Assembly: GCF_048320135.1 (NCBI RefSeq)
Contig: NZ_CP182947.1
Location: 4,960,001 to 5,024,000, forward strand
Length of the DNA stretch: 64,000 bases
Reading direction: 5' to 3'
Source: Ideonella_A sakaiensis_A
Lineage (GTDB): Bacteria > Pseudomonadota > Gammaproteobacteria > Burkholderiales > Burkholderiaceae_C
The translations under genes were made by a program, and so were the position numbers. Of this stretch, positions 56,008 to 64,000 are shown piece by piece. The notes beneath the pieces were generated by a model that saw only the letters and a list, made by a program, of their open reading frames with translations, did not search any database and was not told the DNA's origin. How positions within the stretch are numbered: position 1 is the first letter of the stretch; each line of letters opens with the position of its first letter.

Positions 56008-57483
56008 ATGGGTTTGTTGAGCCTCGCCATTTGGCTGCCGATCTTTTCGGGCGGCCTGCTGCTCGCGCTGGGTCGCGACGAGTTTGCGCGCCCGGTTCGC
56101 TGGCTGGCACTGGTCGCCGCATTGGCGAGCTTCCTGGTCACGATTCCGCTGATCACCGGTTTCGATTCCAGCACTGCGGCGATGCAGTTCGTCGAGAACC
56201 TTGCCTGGATCGACCGTTTCAACGTCCGCTACCACCTCGGTGTCGACGGCATTTCGGTCTGGTTCGTGCTGCTGACTGCGTTCATCACGGTGATCGTCGT
56301 GATTGCCGGCTGGGAAGTCATCACCGACCGCGTCCACCAGTACATGGGCGCCTTCCTGATCCTGTCCGGCATCATGGTCGGCGTCTTCAGTGCCGTCGAT
56401 GCGCTGCTGTTCTTCGTCTTCTTCGAGGCGACGCTGATACCGATGTACATCGTGATCGGCATCTGGGGCGGTCCGCGCCGCGTCTATGCGGCGTTCAAGT
56501 TCTTCCTCTATACGCTGGCCGGCTCGCTGCTGATGCTGGTCGCGCTGGTCTACCTCTATTTCAAATCGGGCGGCAGTTTCGATCTGCTGGCCTGGCATCA
56601 GCTGAAACTGCCGTTGCCGGCGCAGGCGATGCTGTTCTTCGCATTCCTGGCGGCGTTCGCGGTCAAGGTGCCGATGTGGCCGGTCCACACCTGGTTGCCC
56701 GATGCCCACGTCGAGGCGCCGACCGGCGGTTCGGTCGTGCTGGCGGCCATCATGCTGAAGCTTGGCGCCTACGGCTTCCTCCGCTTCTCGCTGCCGATCG
56801 CGCCCGATGCGGCGCATGAATATGCCTGGTTCATCATCACGCTGTCGCTGGTCGCGGTGATCTACATCGGGCTGGTGGCACTGGTCCAGCAGGACATGAA
56901 GAAACTGGTTGCCTATTCGTCGGTCGCCCACATGGGATTCGTCACGCTCGGCTTCTTCATGTTCAACGAGCTGGGCATCTCCGGCGGCCTGGTGCAGATG
57001 ATCGCGCACGGTTTCGTCTCCGGCGCGATGTTCCTGTGCATCGGCGTGTTGTACGACCGTGTCCACTCGCGCGAGATCGCCAGCTACGGCGGCGTCGTCA
57101 ATACGATGCCGACCTTCACGGCGTTTGCGGTGTTTTTCGCGATGGCCAATTGCGGCCTGCCAGGCACCGCCGGTTTTGTCGGCGAATGGATGGTCATCAT
57201 CAGCGCGGTGCAGGTCAATTTCTGGCTCGGCGCGCTGGCCGCGACGGCACTCGTCTTCGGCGCCGCCTATACCTTGTGGATGGTCAAGCGGGTCTATTTC
57301 GGCGACATCGCGAATGCCGAGGTGCGCGCGCTGACCGACATCAACGCACGCGAATTCCTGATGCTCGCGATCCTGGCGATTGCCGTGTTGTGGATGGGTG
57401 TCTATCCGAAACCGTTCACCGACACGATGCATGTATCGGTCAATGAGCTGATTCGCCATGTCTCGGTCTCGAAGCTGAACTGA
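56008..57483 (+). CDS. nuoM: NADH-quinone oxidoreductase subunit M
   Basis: ND4-type proton channel. 491 residues; LFFVFFEATLIPMYIVIGIWGG carries the channel glutamate, VKVPMWPVHTWLPDAHVEAPT the lysine region, and AYSSVAHMGFVTLG is conserved. CGGAGAACAAG precedes the ATG. Confidence 0.97.
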   Translation: MGLLSLAIWLPIFSGGLLLALGRDEFARPVRWLALVAALASFLVTIPLITGFDSSTAAMQFVENLAWIDRFNVRYHLGVDGISVWFVLLTAFITVIVVIAGWEVITDRVHQYMGAFLILSGIMVGVFSAVDALLFFVFFEATLIPMYIVIGIWGGPRRVYAAFKFFLYTLAGSLLMLVALVYLYFKSGGSFDLLAWHQLKLPLPAQAMLFFAFLAAFAVKVPMWPVHTWLPDAHVEAPTGGSVVLAAIMLKLGAYGFLRFSLPIAPDAAHEYAWFIITLSLVAVIYIGLVALVQQDMKKLVAYSSVAHMGFVTLGFFMFNELGISGGLVQMIAHGFVSGAMFLCIGVLYDRVHSREIASYGGVVNTMPTFTAFAVFFAMANCGLPGTAGFVGEWMVIISAVQVNFWLGALAATALVFGAAYTLWMVKRVYFGDIANAEVRALTDINAREFLMLAILAIAVLWMGVYPKPFTDTMHVSVNELIRHVSVSKLN

Positions 57484-57500
57484 GACCAGGTGCACGACAA

Positions 57501-58982
57501 ATGAACAACATGAACTGGCTAGCCATCGCCCCCGAGATCCTGCTGCTGCTGATGGCATGCATCGTCGCGCTGGTCGACCTGTGGGTCGTCGACGAGAAGC
57601 GCACGCCGACCTACTGGCTGACGCAACTGTCGCTTGGCGCGGTGGCGGTGCTGCATCTGCTGGCGTTCAATCGAGGCGAGACCGTCTACGCGATGCAGCG
57701 CATGGTCGTTGCCGATCCGATGGGTCACCTGCTCGGCTTCTTCGCGACGATCGCGGTGATGATCACGCTGGTTTATGCGCGGCCCTATGCGGCGTCGCGC
57801 GACCTGTTGAAGGGCGAGCTGTTTTCACTGAGCATGTTGTCGCTGCTCGGCATCGGTGTGATGGTGTCGGCGAACAATTTCCTAGTCGTCTACCTCGGTC
57901 TCGAGTTGATGAGCCTGTCGCTGTATGCATTGACCGCGCTGCGCCGCGATCACCCGCCGGCCACCGAGGCGGCGATGAAATATTTCGTGCTCGGTGCGCT
58001 GGCCAGCGGCTTCCTGCTCTATGGCCTGTCGATGATGTATGGCGCGACCGGCTCGCTCGAGGTCGGTGAGGTCTTCAAGGCGATCGGCACCGGCCAGATC
58101 AACAAGGCGGTGCTGGTGTTCGGCATCGTTTTCGTCGTCAGCGGCCTCGCGTTCAAGCTCGGCGCGGTGCCGTTCCACATGTGGGTGCCCGACGTCTACC
58201 AGGGTGCACCGACTGCGGTGACATTGCTGATTGCTGGCGCGCCGAAGCTCGCTGCCTTTGCAATCACGATCCGGCTGCTGGTTGACGGCATGCTCGGGCT
58301 GGCGGTCGACTGGCAGCAGATGCTGATCGTGCTGGCGGTCGGTTCGCTGCTGATCGGCAACCTCGCAGCGATCGCACAGACCAACCTGAAGCGCATGCTG
58401 GCCTATTCGACGATCGCGCAGATGGGCTTCATGCTGCTCGGCCTGTGTGTTGGCGTCGTCAACGGCAATACGCTGTCGGCGGCCAATGCCTACAGTTCGG
58501 CGATGTTCTACGTCGTCACCTACGTGCTGACGACGCTCGGAATATTCGGCGTCATCATGCTGCTGTCCCGCGAGGGTTTCGAGGCCGAGCAGATCGACGA
58601 TTTCAAGGGCCTGGCCAAACGCAGCCCCTGGTATGCCGGTGTGATGGCGATCTGCATGTTCTCGCTGGCCGGCATTCCGCCGACCGTCGGTTTCTACGCC
58701 AAGCTGAGCGTGCTGCAGGCGCTGGTATCGACAAACATCACCGGCTTCATCTGGCTCGCGGTGATCGCGGTGCTGCTGTCGCTGATCGGCGCCTTCTACT
58801 ATCTGCGGTTGGTCAAGGTGATGTTCTTCGATGAGCCGACCGATACCCACCAGATCGTTGCCGGCGGCGACGTGCGTGGCCTGCTGTCTGCCAACGGTGC
58901 GGCGATCCTGCTGTTCGGCCTGCTGCCCGGCGGCCTGATGGCGATGTGCGCGCAGGCGATCGTCAAGGCGCTCGGCACTTGA
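57501..58982 (+). CDS. nuoN: NADH-quinone oxidoreductase subunit N
   Basis: ND2-type proton channel. 493 residues from ATG 57501; ATG 57510 (MNWLAIAP) is an alternative. YLGLELMSLSLYALTALRR, SGLAFKLGAVPFHMWVPDVY and AYSTIAQMGFMLLG are conserved segments. Its stop overlaps the TTG start of the NUDIX gene, extending the operon beyond complex I. Confidence 0.96.
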   Translation: MNNMNWLAIAPEILLLLMACIVALVDLWVVDEKRTPTYWLTQLSLGAVAVLHLLAFNRGETVYAMQRMVVADPMGHLLGFFATIAVMITLVYARPYAASRDLLKGELFSLSMLSLLGIGVMVSANNFLVVYLGLELMSLSLYALTALRRDHPPATEAAMKYFVLGALASGFLLYGLSMMYGATGSLEVGEVFKAIGTGQINKAVLVFGIVFVVSGLAFKLGAVPFHMWVPDVYQGAPTAVTLLIAGAPKLAAFAITIRLLVDGMLGLAVDWQQMLIVLAVGSLLIGNLAAIAQTNLKRMLAYSTIAQMGFMLLGLCVGVVNGNTLSAANAYSSAMFYVVTYVLTTLGIFGVIMLLSREGFEAEQIDDFKGLAKRSPWYAGVMAICMFSLAGIPPTVGFYAKLSVLQALVSTNITGFIWLAVIAVLLSLIGAFYYLRLVKVMFFDEPTDTHQIVAGGDVRGLLSANGAAILLFGLLPGGLMAMCAQAIVKALGT

Positions 58983-59581
58983 GCGCCGGGCCGGCCAGCA
59001 CCGACGATCGCAGCCTCAGCGAAGACCGCGTCGATTCCACCCAGGTCTATCGCGGCCATTTTCTCGATGTGCGCCGCGACCAGGTGCGGCTGCCCGATGG
59101 TTCACTGGCCTACCGCGAATACATTGTCCATCCGGGCGCAGTGATGATCGTGCCGCTGCTTGATGACGGCCGGCTGGTCGTCGAGCGGCAATACCGCTAC
59201 CCGATGCAGCGGGTGATGCTCGAGTTCCCGGCCGGCAAGCTCGATGGCGGTGAAGCACCATGGCAGTGTGCAATCCGCGAACTGTCCGAGGAAACCGGCT
59301 ATGCGGCGCGGCAGTGGGCGAGGGCAGGCATCCTGCACAACGCGATCGCCTATTCCGACGAAGGTATAGAGGTCTGGTTTGCGCGCGGCCTGAGCGCCGG
59401 AGCGGCGCATCTTGAAAGTGGTGAATTTCTCGAGGTCGGCAGTGCCAGCCTCGAAGAGCTCGAAACCCTCGCAATGGAAGGCGCGCTGACCGATGCAAAG
59501 ACGCTGATCGGTCTGCTCTGGCTGCGCCACTGGCGGGCTGGCCGCTGGCCATTGACGTGGATGGACGCGCCGCGCAGCTGA
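58979..59581 (+). CDS. NUDIX hydrolase, ADP-ribose pyrophosphatase-like
   Basis: Probably hydrolyses ADP-ribose or related nucleoside diphosphate sugars. The start is a TTG at 58979 sharing TTGA with the nuoN stop; 200 residues. The complete NUDIX box GKLDGGEAPWQCAIRELSEETGY is present (Gly-x5-Glu-x7-Arg-Glu-x2-Glu-Glu-x-Gly), shown here in part; the N-terminal strand region RGHFLDVRRDQVRLPDG fits NudF/ADPRase. Coupling to nuoN may tie NAD-metabolite cleanup to complex I expression; this is inference. Confidence 0.87.
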   Translation: MSAGPASTDDRSLSEDRVDSTQVYRGHFLDVRRDQVRLPDGSLAYREYIVHPGAVMIVPLLDDGRLVVERQYRYPMQRVMLEFPAGKLDGGEAPWQCAIRELSEETGYAARQWARAGILHNAIAYSDEGIEVWFARGLSAGAAHLESGEFLEVGSASLEELETLAMEGALTDAKTLIGLLWLRHWRAGRWPLTWMDAPRS

Positions 59582-59602
59582 CTTTGTTTGGGATAATGCG
59601 GA

Positions 59603-60097
59603 ATGAAGGTTTTCAACCTGCGCTGCTCGCTCGACCATCGATTCGAAGGCTGGTTCGCCTCCGAGGATGACTATCTGAGCCAGCTCGACCGCGGGCTGAT
59701 GGTCTGCCCGGTCTGTGGCAGCGCGGCGATCGATCGCCTGCCGAGTGCGCCGCGGCTGGCGGTATCCCGGTCGCGGCGGCCCGCTGAGCAGGGCAAGGTC
59801 GATCGAAGCGACGCTGCGGCGGCCGTCACCGAGTCGGCACCGCCACGCGACGGCGGGCCGCCACGCGAGATGGCCTTGCAGTCGATGTGGCTGCAGGCGG
59901 TGCGCCATGTGATGGCCAATACCGACGATGTCGGCGAGCGCTTTCCGGAAGAGGCGCGGCGCATGCACTACGGCGAAATCGACGAGCGGGCGATCCGCGG
60001 CCGCGCAAGCCGTGACGAAGCCGAGGCACTGCGCGAGGAGGGCATCGAGGTGATGTCGCTGCCGCTGCCGGATTCGCTGAAGGGTCCGTTGCAATGA
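59603..60097 (+). CDS. DUF1178 family protein (putative zinc ribbon)
   Basis: Function not established. 164 residues. The N-terminus MKVFNLRCSLDHRFEGWF with MVCPVCGSAAIDRLPSAP gives Cys8, His12, Cys35 and Cys38, a likely zinc site. The C-terminal region ERFPEEARRMHYGEIDERAIRG is the family's conserved core. A GATAAT just upstream resembles a -10 box, but the gene is 21 bases after the NUDIX stop and is likely co-transcribed. Confidence 0.85.
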   Translation: MKVFNLRCSLDHRFEGWFASEDDYLSQLDRGLMVCPVCGSAAIDRLPSAPRLAVSRSRRPAEQGKVDRSDAAAAVTESAPPRDGGPPREMALQSMWLQAVRHVMANTDDVGERFPEEARRMHYGEIDERAIRGRASRDEAEALREEGIEVMSLPLPDSLKGPLQ

Positions 60098-60112
60098 CGA
60101 ACCCGGCGCGGC

Positions 60113-61522
60113 TCAGCGTTCGAGCACGCGCCCGGGGTTGAACAGATTGCCGGGATCGAGCGCCTGCTTGATCTGCCGCATCATCCGCACCGCCACCGGC
60201 GACTTGAACTGCAGCAGCGCATCGCGCTTCAAGGTACCGATGCCATGTTCGGCCGAGATGGATCCGCCGTGTGCGGCAACCGCCGCATAAACCAGCTGGT
60301 TGATCGCCTTTTCGTTCGCTGAGAGAAAAGCCGCCGCATCCTGGCCCGGCGCAGCCTGCACGTTGTAGTGCAGGTTGCCGTCGCCGAGGTGACCGAAATC
60401 GACCATCCGCACACCGTCGAAGTGGCTGGCCAGCGCCGCATCGGTCGACGCGACGAAGGCCGGAATCCGCGAGACCGGCACCGAGATGTCGTGCTTGACG
60501 TTCGGCCCTTCGTCGGCCTGCGCGAGCGGTATCGTTTCGCGCAGATGCCACATCGCATGCGACTGGTCGATATTCTCGGCGACTGCGGCGTCGACGATCG
60601 TGCCGTGCTCGAGCGCCTCCTCGAGCAGCGCCTCGAACAATGCGCGGGCATGGTCCTCGCCTTCGGTGTCCGACTGCTCGAGCAGCACCGTCCATGGCGC
60701 AGGCGGCAGCGGATGGCGCAGGTCCGGGTAGTGCTTGCGAACCAGTGACAGCGCAAATTCGCCCATCATCTCGAAACCGGTCAGGCCGGCACCGAGCCTG
60801 GCCTGCGCGCGCTGCAGCAGTTCGACCGCCGCCTCGACGCTGGCCACCGATACCCAGGCCGTCATCACCGCCGCCGGCTGCGGCACCAGTTTCATCGTCG
60901 CCGCGGTGATGATGCCCAGCGTGCCCTCGCTGCCGATGAACAGGTGGCGCAGGTCGTAGCCGGTATTGTCCTTGCGCAGGCCGCTCAACCCGTCCCAGAC
61001 CTCGCCGTCGGCGGTGACGACCTCGAGGCCGAGGCAGAGGTCTCGCGTCGACCCGTAACGCAGCACCTGCGTGCCGCCGGCATTGGTTGCCAGGTTGCCG
61101 CCGATCGTGCAACTGCCTTCGGCCGCCAGGCTGAGCGGGAACAGCAGATTGCGCGCAGCGGCGGCTTCCTGCACCTGCTGCAGGATGCAGCCGGCTTCGA
61201 CAGTCATCGTCAGATTGGCCGGGTCGATCTCGCGGATGCGGTTCATGCGGCCGAGGTTCAGCAAAAGCTGCCTTCCGCTGTCGTCCGGCACCGACGCGCC
61301 GACCAGGCCGGTATTGCCACCCTGCGGCACGATCGCGATGCGTTCGCGGGCGCACAGGCGAACCACCGCCGCCACTTCGCCGGTCGTGCCGGGGCGCACC
61401 ACCGCCAGCGCCTTGCCGCGGTAACGCTTGCGCCAGTCGACTTCGAACGCCGACAGGTCGCCATCGCTCAGCAGATGCTTGTCGCCGACGATGGCGCGCA
61501 GTTGATCGAGCACAGTGTTCAT
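60113..61522 (-). CDS. FAD-binding 2-hydroxyacid dehydrogenase (GlcD/D-LDH-like)
   Basis: Flavoprotein of the vanillyl-alcohol oxidase superfamily, likely oxidising a D-2-hydroxyacid such as D-lactate, glycolate or D-2-hydroxyglutarate. 469 residues: the PP-loop IVPQGGNTGLVGASVP, then TIGGNLATNAGGTQVLRYG, and C-terminal FAD-oxidase domain with HLGDGNLHYN and ISAEHGIGTLKR. No Fe-S partner subunit is adjacent, so the substrate cannot be assigned. Start ATG 61522 overlaps the stop of the DUF2069 gene (ATGA). Confidence 0.88.
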   Translation of the reverse strand: MNTVLDQLRAIVGDKHLLSDGDLSAFEVDWRKRYRGKALAVVRPGTTGEVAAVVRLCARERIAIVPQGGNTGLVGASVPDDSGRQLLLNLGRMNRIREIDPANLTMTVEAGCILQQVQEAAAARNLLFPLSLAAEGSCTIGGNLATNAGGTQVLRYGSTRDLCLGLEVVTADGEVWDGLSGLRKDNTGYDLRHLFIGSEGTLGIITAATMKLVPQPAAVMTAWVSVASVEAAVELLQRAQARLGAGLTGFEMMGEFALSLVRKHYPDLRHPLPPAPWTVLLEQSDTEGEDHARALFEALLEEALEHGTIVDAAVAENIDQSHAMWHLRETIPLAQADEGPNVKHDISVPVSRIPAFVASTDAALASHFDGVRMVDFGHLGDGNLHYNVQAAPGQDAAAFLSANEKAINQLVYAAVAAHGGSISAEHGIGTLKRDALLQFKSPVAVRMMRQIKQALDPGNLFNPGRVLER

Positions 61523-61944
61523 GATCGGTTTTCTTCGGTGGTGGCCGTCGGATGTCGCAAGCGCCAGCGGACATGGATCGCGCAGGCGGCGAACAGGCTC
61601 AGGCACAACACGATCTCGATCAGCGCCAGCCAGACCGATGGCCCTCGGTCGCTGGTGGCCCGGATCACGCCCTCGGCGAAATAGAGCCAGACCAGCAGGC
61701 TGACCCAGCGGTAGGTGTACATGCGCCGCTTCAGCAGTCCGGCGAGCGGCCATGCGAGCGGCAGCACCTTCAGTGCGAGCGTGCGATTGCCGGTCGGCGC
61801 AAGCCACAATTCCCAGGCCAGCCCGAGCACGATCAGACCGAGCAGGCTGCTGACCGCAATCGCACGCGACCAGCGCACCGCGGGGGCATCGGCCGCGTCG
61901 TCGACCGGCCCAGATGAAGAAAGCTGCTGTGTCATCGATGGCAT
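61519..61944 (-). CDS. DUF2069 family membrane protein
   Basis: Small predicted inner-membrane protein, function unknown. From ATG 61944 (or 61935, MTQQLSS) about 140 residues with four hydrophobic helices: SSLLGLIVLGLAWELWL, LKVLPLAWPLAGLL, WVSLLVWLYFAEGVI and WLALIEIVLCLSLFAACAI. The pattern and LLKRRMYTYRWVSLL match DUF2069. Coupled to the FAD oxidase gene; 11 bases separate it from the divergent yihY start. Confidence 0.82.
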   Translation of the reverse strand: MPSMTQQLSSSGPVDDAADAPAVRWSRAIAVSSLLGLIVLGLAWELWLAPTGNRTLALKVLPLAWPLAGLLKRRMYTYRWVSLLVWLYFAEGVIRATSDRGPSVWLALIEIVLCLSLFAACAIHVRWRLRHPTATTEENRS

Positions 61945-61955
61945 GATAGCCAGCG

Positions 61956-63218
61956 ATGGGACTGCCACCGAAATTGCCGCGAGGGCAAGCCGACAAGAAC
62001 GAGCCAGACTGGCAGGAGCTGGTGTCGGAGTTGCCCGAGACGCTGCATTCTTGGCCGTGGATCGACACGCTTCGCACATTGGCGGTGCGTTTTCGCGAGG
62101 ACCGGCTCGGCATCACCGCCGGCAGCCTGACGTTCACGACGGTGATCTCTCTGGTGCCGATGCTGACGGTGATGCTGGCGGTATTTTCGGCCTTCCCGGT
62201 GTTCAACCAGTTCCAGGGCTCGGTGCAGCGTTATCTGCTGCAAAGCCTGATTCCGGACAGCATCGCCAAACCGGTGCTCGACGCACTGACGCAATTTGCC
62301 GCGCAATCGAACCGGCTTGGCAGCGCCGGGCTGGTCGTGCTCGTCGTCACCGCGGTGGCGATGATGCTGACGATCGACCGCGCGCTGAACAACATCTGGC
62401 GGGTGCGGCGGCCGCGGCCGATTGCGCAGCGCGTGCTGGTTTATTGGGCCGCGATCACGCTGGGGCCGGTGCTGCTCGGCGCAAGCCTCAGCCTGACCTC
62501 TTATGCCTTCACGCAGTCGGAGGGCATGGTCGACTCGTTGCCCGGCGGCGTGAATTTTCTGCTCAACCTCGCCGAGTTCCTGTTGCTGGCCGCAGGTGTC
62601 GCCGGCCTGTTCCACTATGTGCCGAATACCGAGGTGCGCTGGCGCCACGCGCTGGTCGGCGGCATCTTCGTCGCTGCCGGTTTCGAGATTGCGAAGCGCA
62701 GCCTGACGCTGTATCTGGCGAGCATTCCGACCTATTCGCTGCTTTACGGTGCCTTCGCGACCTTGCCGATCTTTCTGATCTGGTTGTATCTCGGCTGGGT
62801 GATCGTGCTGCTCGGTGCGGTCATTGCCGCCTATGCGCCGAGTCTGCAGATGCGCGTCGTCGGCCTCGGTGACAACCCCGGTCGCCGCTTCGAACTGGTC
62901 GTGACGCTGCTGCGTCAGCTCGACCAGGCGCGTGTTGCCGGCCACGGCGGTCTCGGCCTGTTCGAACTGTGCACTCGCCTGCGGATCGATCCGCTGCAGG
63001 TCGAACCGATGCTCGAGCAACTCGCAGGCATCGACTGGATCGGCCGGCTCGACGAGGAGCACGGATCGCGCTATGTGCTGTTGTGCGATCCGGCAACGAC
63101 GCTGGCGGCCCCGTTGTTCACCCGTTTTCTCGTCGAACCGACACCGACGCTTGGCGGCTTCTGGAGGCGGGCCGATCTGGACCGGATCAGCCTCGCAGAA
63201 CTGATCACGCCGGTCTGA
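61956..63218 (+). CDS. YihY/BrkB family membrane protein
   Basis: Inner-membrane protein of about six helices over residues 60-290, 420 residues in all; LTFTTVISLVPMLTVMLAVFS and ALPIFLIWLYLGW-type segments (here FATLPIFLIWLYLGWV) are the family core. Once called ribonuclease BN by mistake; no nuclease function is supported. The C-terminal 120 residues form a soluble winged-helix-like region seen in betaproteobacterial versions. wrbA, often a neighbour, is absent here. Confidence 0.9.
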   Translation: MGLPPKLPRGQADKNEPDWQELVSELPETLHSWPWIDTLRTLAVRFREDRLGITAGSLTFTTVISLVPMLTVMLAVFSAFPVFNQFQGSVQRYLLQSLIPDSIAKPVLDALTQFAAQSNRLGSAGLVVLVVTAVAMMLTIDRALNNIWRVRRPRPIAQRVLVYWAAITLGPVLLGASLSLTSYAFTQSEGMVDSLPGGVNFLLNLAEFLLLAAGVAGLFHYVPNTEVRWRHALVGGIFVAAGFEIAKRSLTLYLASIPTYSLLYGAFATLPIFLIWLYLGWVIVLLGAVIAAYAPSLQMRVVGLGDNPGRRFELVVTLLRQLDQARVAGHGGLGLFELCTRLRIDPLQVEPMLEQLAGIDWIGRLDEEHGSRYVLLCDPATTLAAPLFTRFLVEPTPTLGGFWRRADLDRISLAELITPV

Positions 63219-63224
63219 AGCGGC

Positions 63225-64000
63225 TCAGTTGCGCGGCACGCGGCTGCGGATCGCGGCCAGCACCGCCTCAGGTGCTTCACCCATCAGCGCATGTCCTGAC
63301 GGCGCCAGAATCGTCTCGGCGGACAAGGCTGCGGCGAGCGACCGGCTCGCCGCCGTCGGTGTCATCTGGTCCCGGATGCCAACGACGATGCTCACCGGAC
63401 ATCGGACCCGCTGCGCCGTCTCGAGGCCGGCGGTATAGGCATTGCACAACGAGAAATCGCGATGGAACAGGTTGCCGAAGCCGGCTTCCGAATGCGCTTG
63501 CTGGTTGCGCCGGTACAGCGCCCTGTCGACGCCGCGCAGCCAGAAGCCTGGGGCCGGCGCCGACGGCTTGCTGGCAAGCGACGAGTGCGACAGTGCGATG
63601 ACCATGTCGATCGCCCTCAGCGGCTCGTTCGCCGCGGTATCGAGCAGCACCGATGACACCTTCATCGGGAACGCGCTCCCGACCATCACCAGCCCGAGCG
63701 CGTCGGTGCCGAGTCGGGCCGCCGTCTCGAGTGCAATCAGCGAGCCCATGCTGTGGCCGACCAGCAGCGCACGGCTGACGCCGGCCGTCTTCAACAGGTG
63801 CAGCAACCAGTCGGTCAGCGCGTCGACGCTGTCGAGCCCGGGCCCGGCGCTGCGGCCATGCCCTGGCAGGTCGACCGCGAGCACCGAGCAGCCGTGGTGC
63901 GCAAGCGATCGGCTCTGCAGCGCCCAGACGCTGTGGTCGCCGAGCGCGCCGTGGACCAGCACAACCGTCGGCAGCTTCGGATCAAAAACCTTGCCACCGG
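63225..64000 (-). CDS. Alpha/beta hydrolase (N-terminus beyond window)
   Basis: Open to the right edge, so the start is not seen; about 258 residues are visible. Oxyanion-loop HGALGDHSVW, nucleophile elbow VGHSMGS (Ser), Asp in VVGIRDQMTP and His in SGHALMGEAPE form a complete catalytic triad. Substrate unknown; it resembles general esterase/C-C hydrolase types. Its stop is 6 bases from the convergent yihY stop. Confidence 0.88.
   Translation of the reverse strand, partial: GGKVFDPKLPTVVLVHGALGDHSVWALQSRSLAHHGCSVLAVDLPGHGRSAGPGLDSVDALTDWLLHLLKTAGVSRALLVGHSMGSLIALETAARLGTDALGLVMVGSAFPMKVSSVLLDTAANEPLRAIDMVIALSHSSLASKPSAPAPGFWLRGVDRALYRRNQQAHSEAGFGNLFHRDFSLCNAYTAGLETAQRVRCPVSIVVGIRDQMTPTAASRSLAAALSAETILAPSGHALMGEAPEAVLAAIRSRVPRN

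Noticed and set aside
59592..59597. GATAAT as a promoter for the DUF1178 gene
   Set aside because: The nearest TTGACG is about 34 bases away, too far for a sigma70 pair.
61956..63218. YihY as ribonuclease BN
   Set aside because: The old name came from a mis-assignment; the protein is a polytopic membrane protein without nuclease motifs.

Overview
This window reads as chromosomal core DNA of a high-GC betaproteobacterium. The order tpiA-secG-tRNA-Leu-nuoA-to-N, the iscR-S-U-A / hscB-hscA-fdx block, and alaA-hom-thrC followed by molybdenum cofactor genes and clpB are typical of Betaproteobacteria. The best guess is Rhodocyclales or a relative; this is inferred from gene content and order, not from a marker tree. 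Coding density is very high. Many genes join by ATGA- or TTGA-type stop/start overlaps. No phage, transposase, CRISPR array or plasmid gene is visible, and no stretch longer than about 300 bases lacks a gene.

Layout. 1-8.2 kb: a truncated NlpC/P60 peptidase (minus strand), acuI and prpE (both feed propionyl-CoA), an exported M3 metallopeptidase, then PhoH/PIN ATPase, Bcp peroxiredoxin and an Mth938-like protein on the minus strand. 8.7-20.2 kb: alaA, hom, thrC, then the coupled molybdenum cofactor run mobB-moeA-moaD-moaE with crcB attached, then clpB and nadB. 20.3-29.5 kb: a glycogen locus, with glgP-glgX and an unrecognised tail-anchored protein on the minus strand, divergent from glgC-glgA. 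No glgB is present here. 29.5-38.6 kb: aroC, then iscRSUA behind a promoter carrying two IscR-like sites, a strong terminator, hscB-hscA-fdx, tsaD and an aminotransferase. 38.6-43.8 kb: rpsO and pnp (with a long leader hairpin), a PIG3-type quinone oxidoreductase, tpiA and secG. 43.9-59.0 kb: tRNA-Leu(GAG) and the complete 14-gene complex I operon. 59.0-64.0 kb: a NUDIX hydrolase, a DUF1178 protein, a DUF2069/FAD-oxidase pair on the minus strand, YihY, and a truncated alpha/beta hydrolase.

The least ordinary items are the unrecognised 525-residue protein in the glycogen locus, the palindrome-bearing 36-codon reading frame that exactly bridges nuoF and nuoG, the paired IscR-like sites, the pnp leader hairpin and the palindrome over the bcp promoter. 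I did not find a convincing new multi-gene system.
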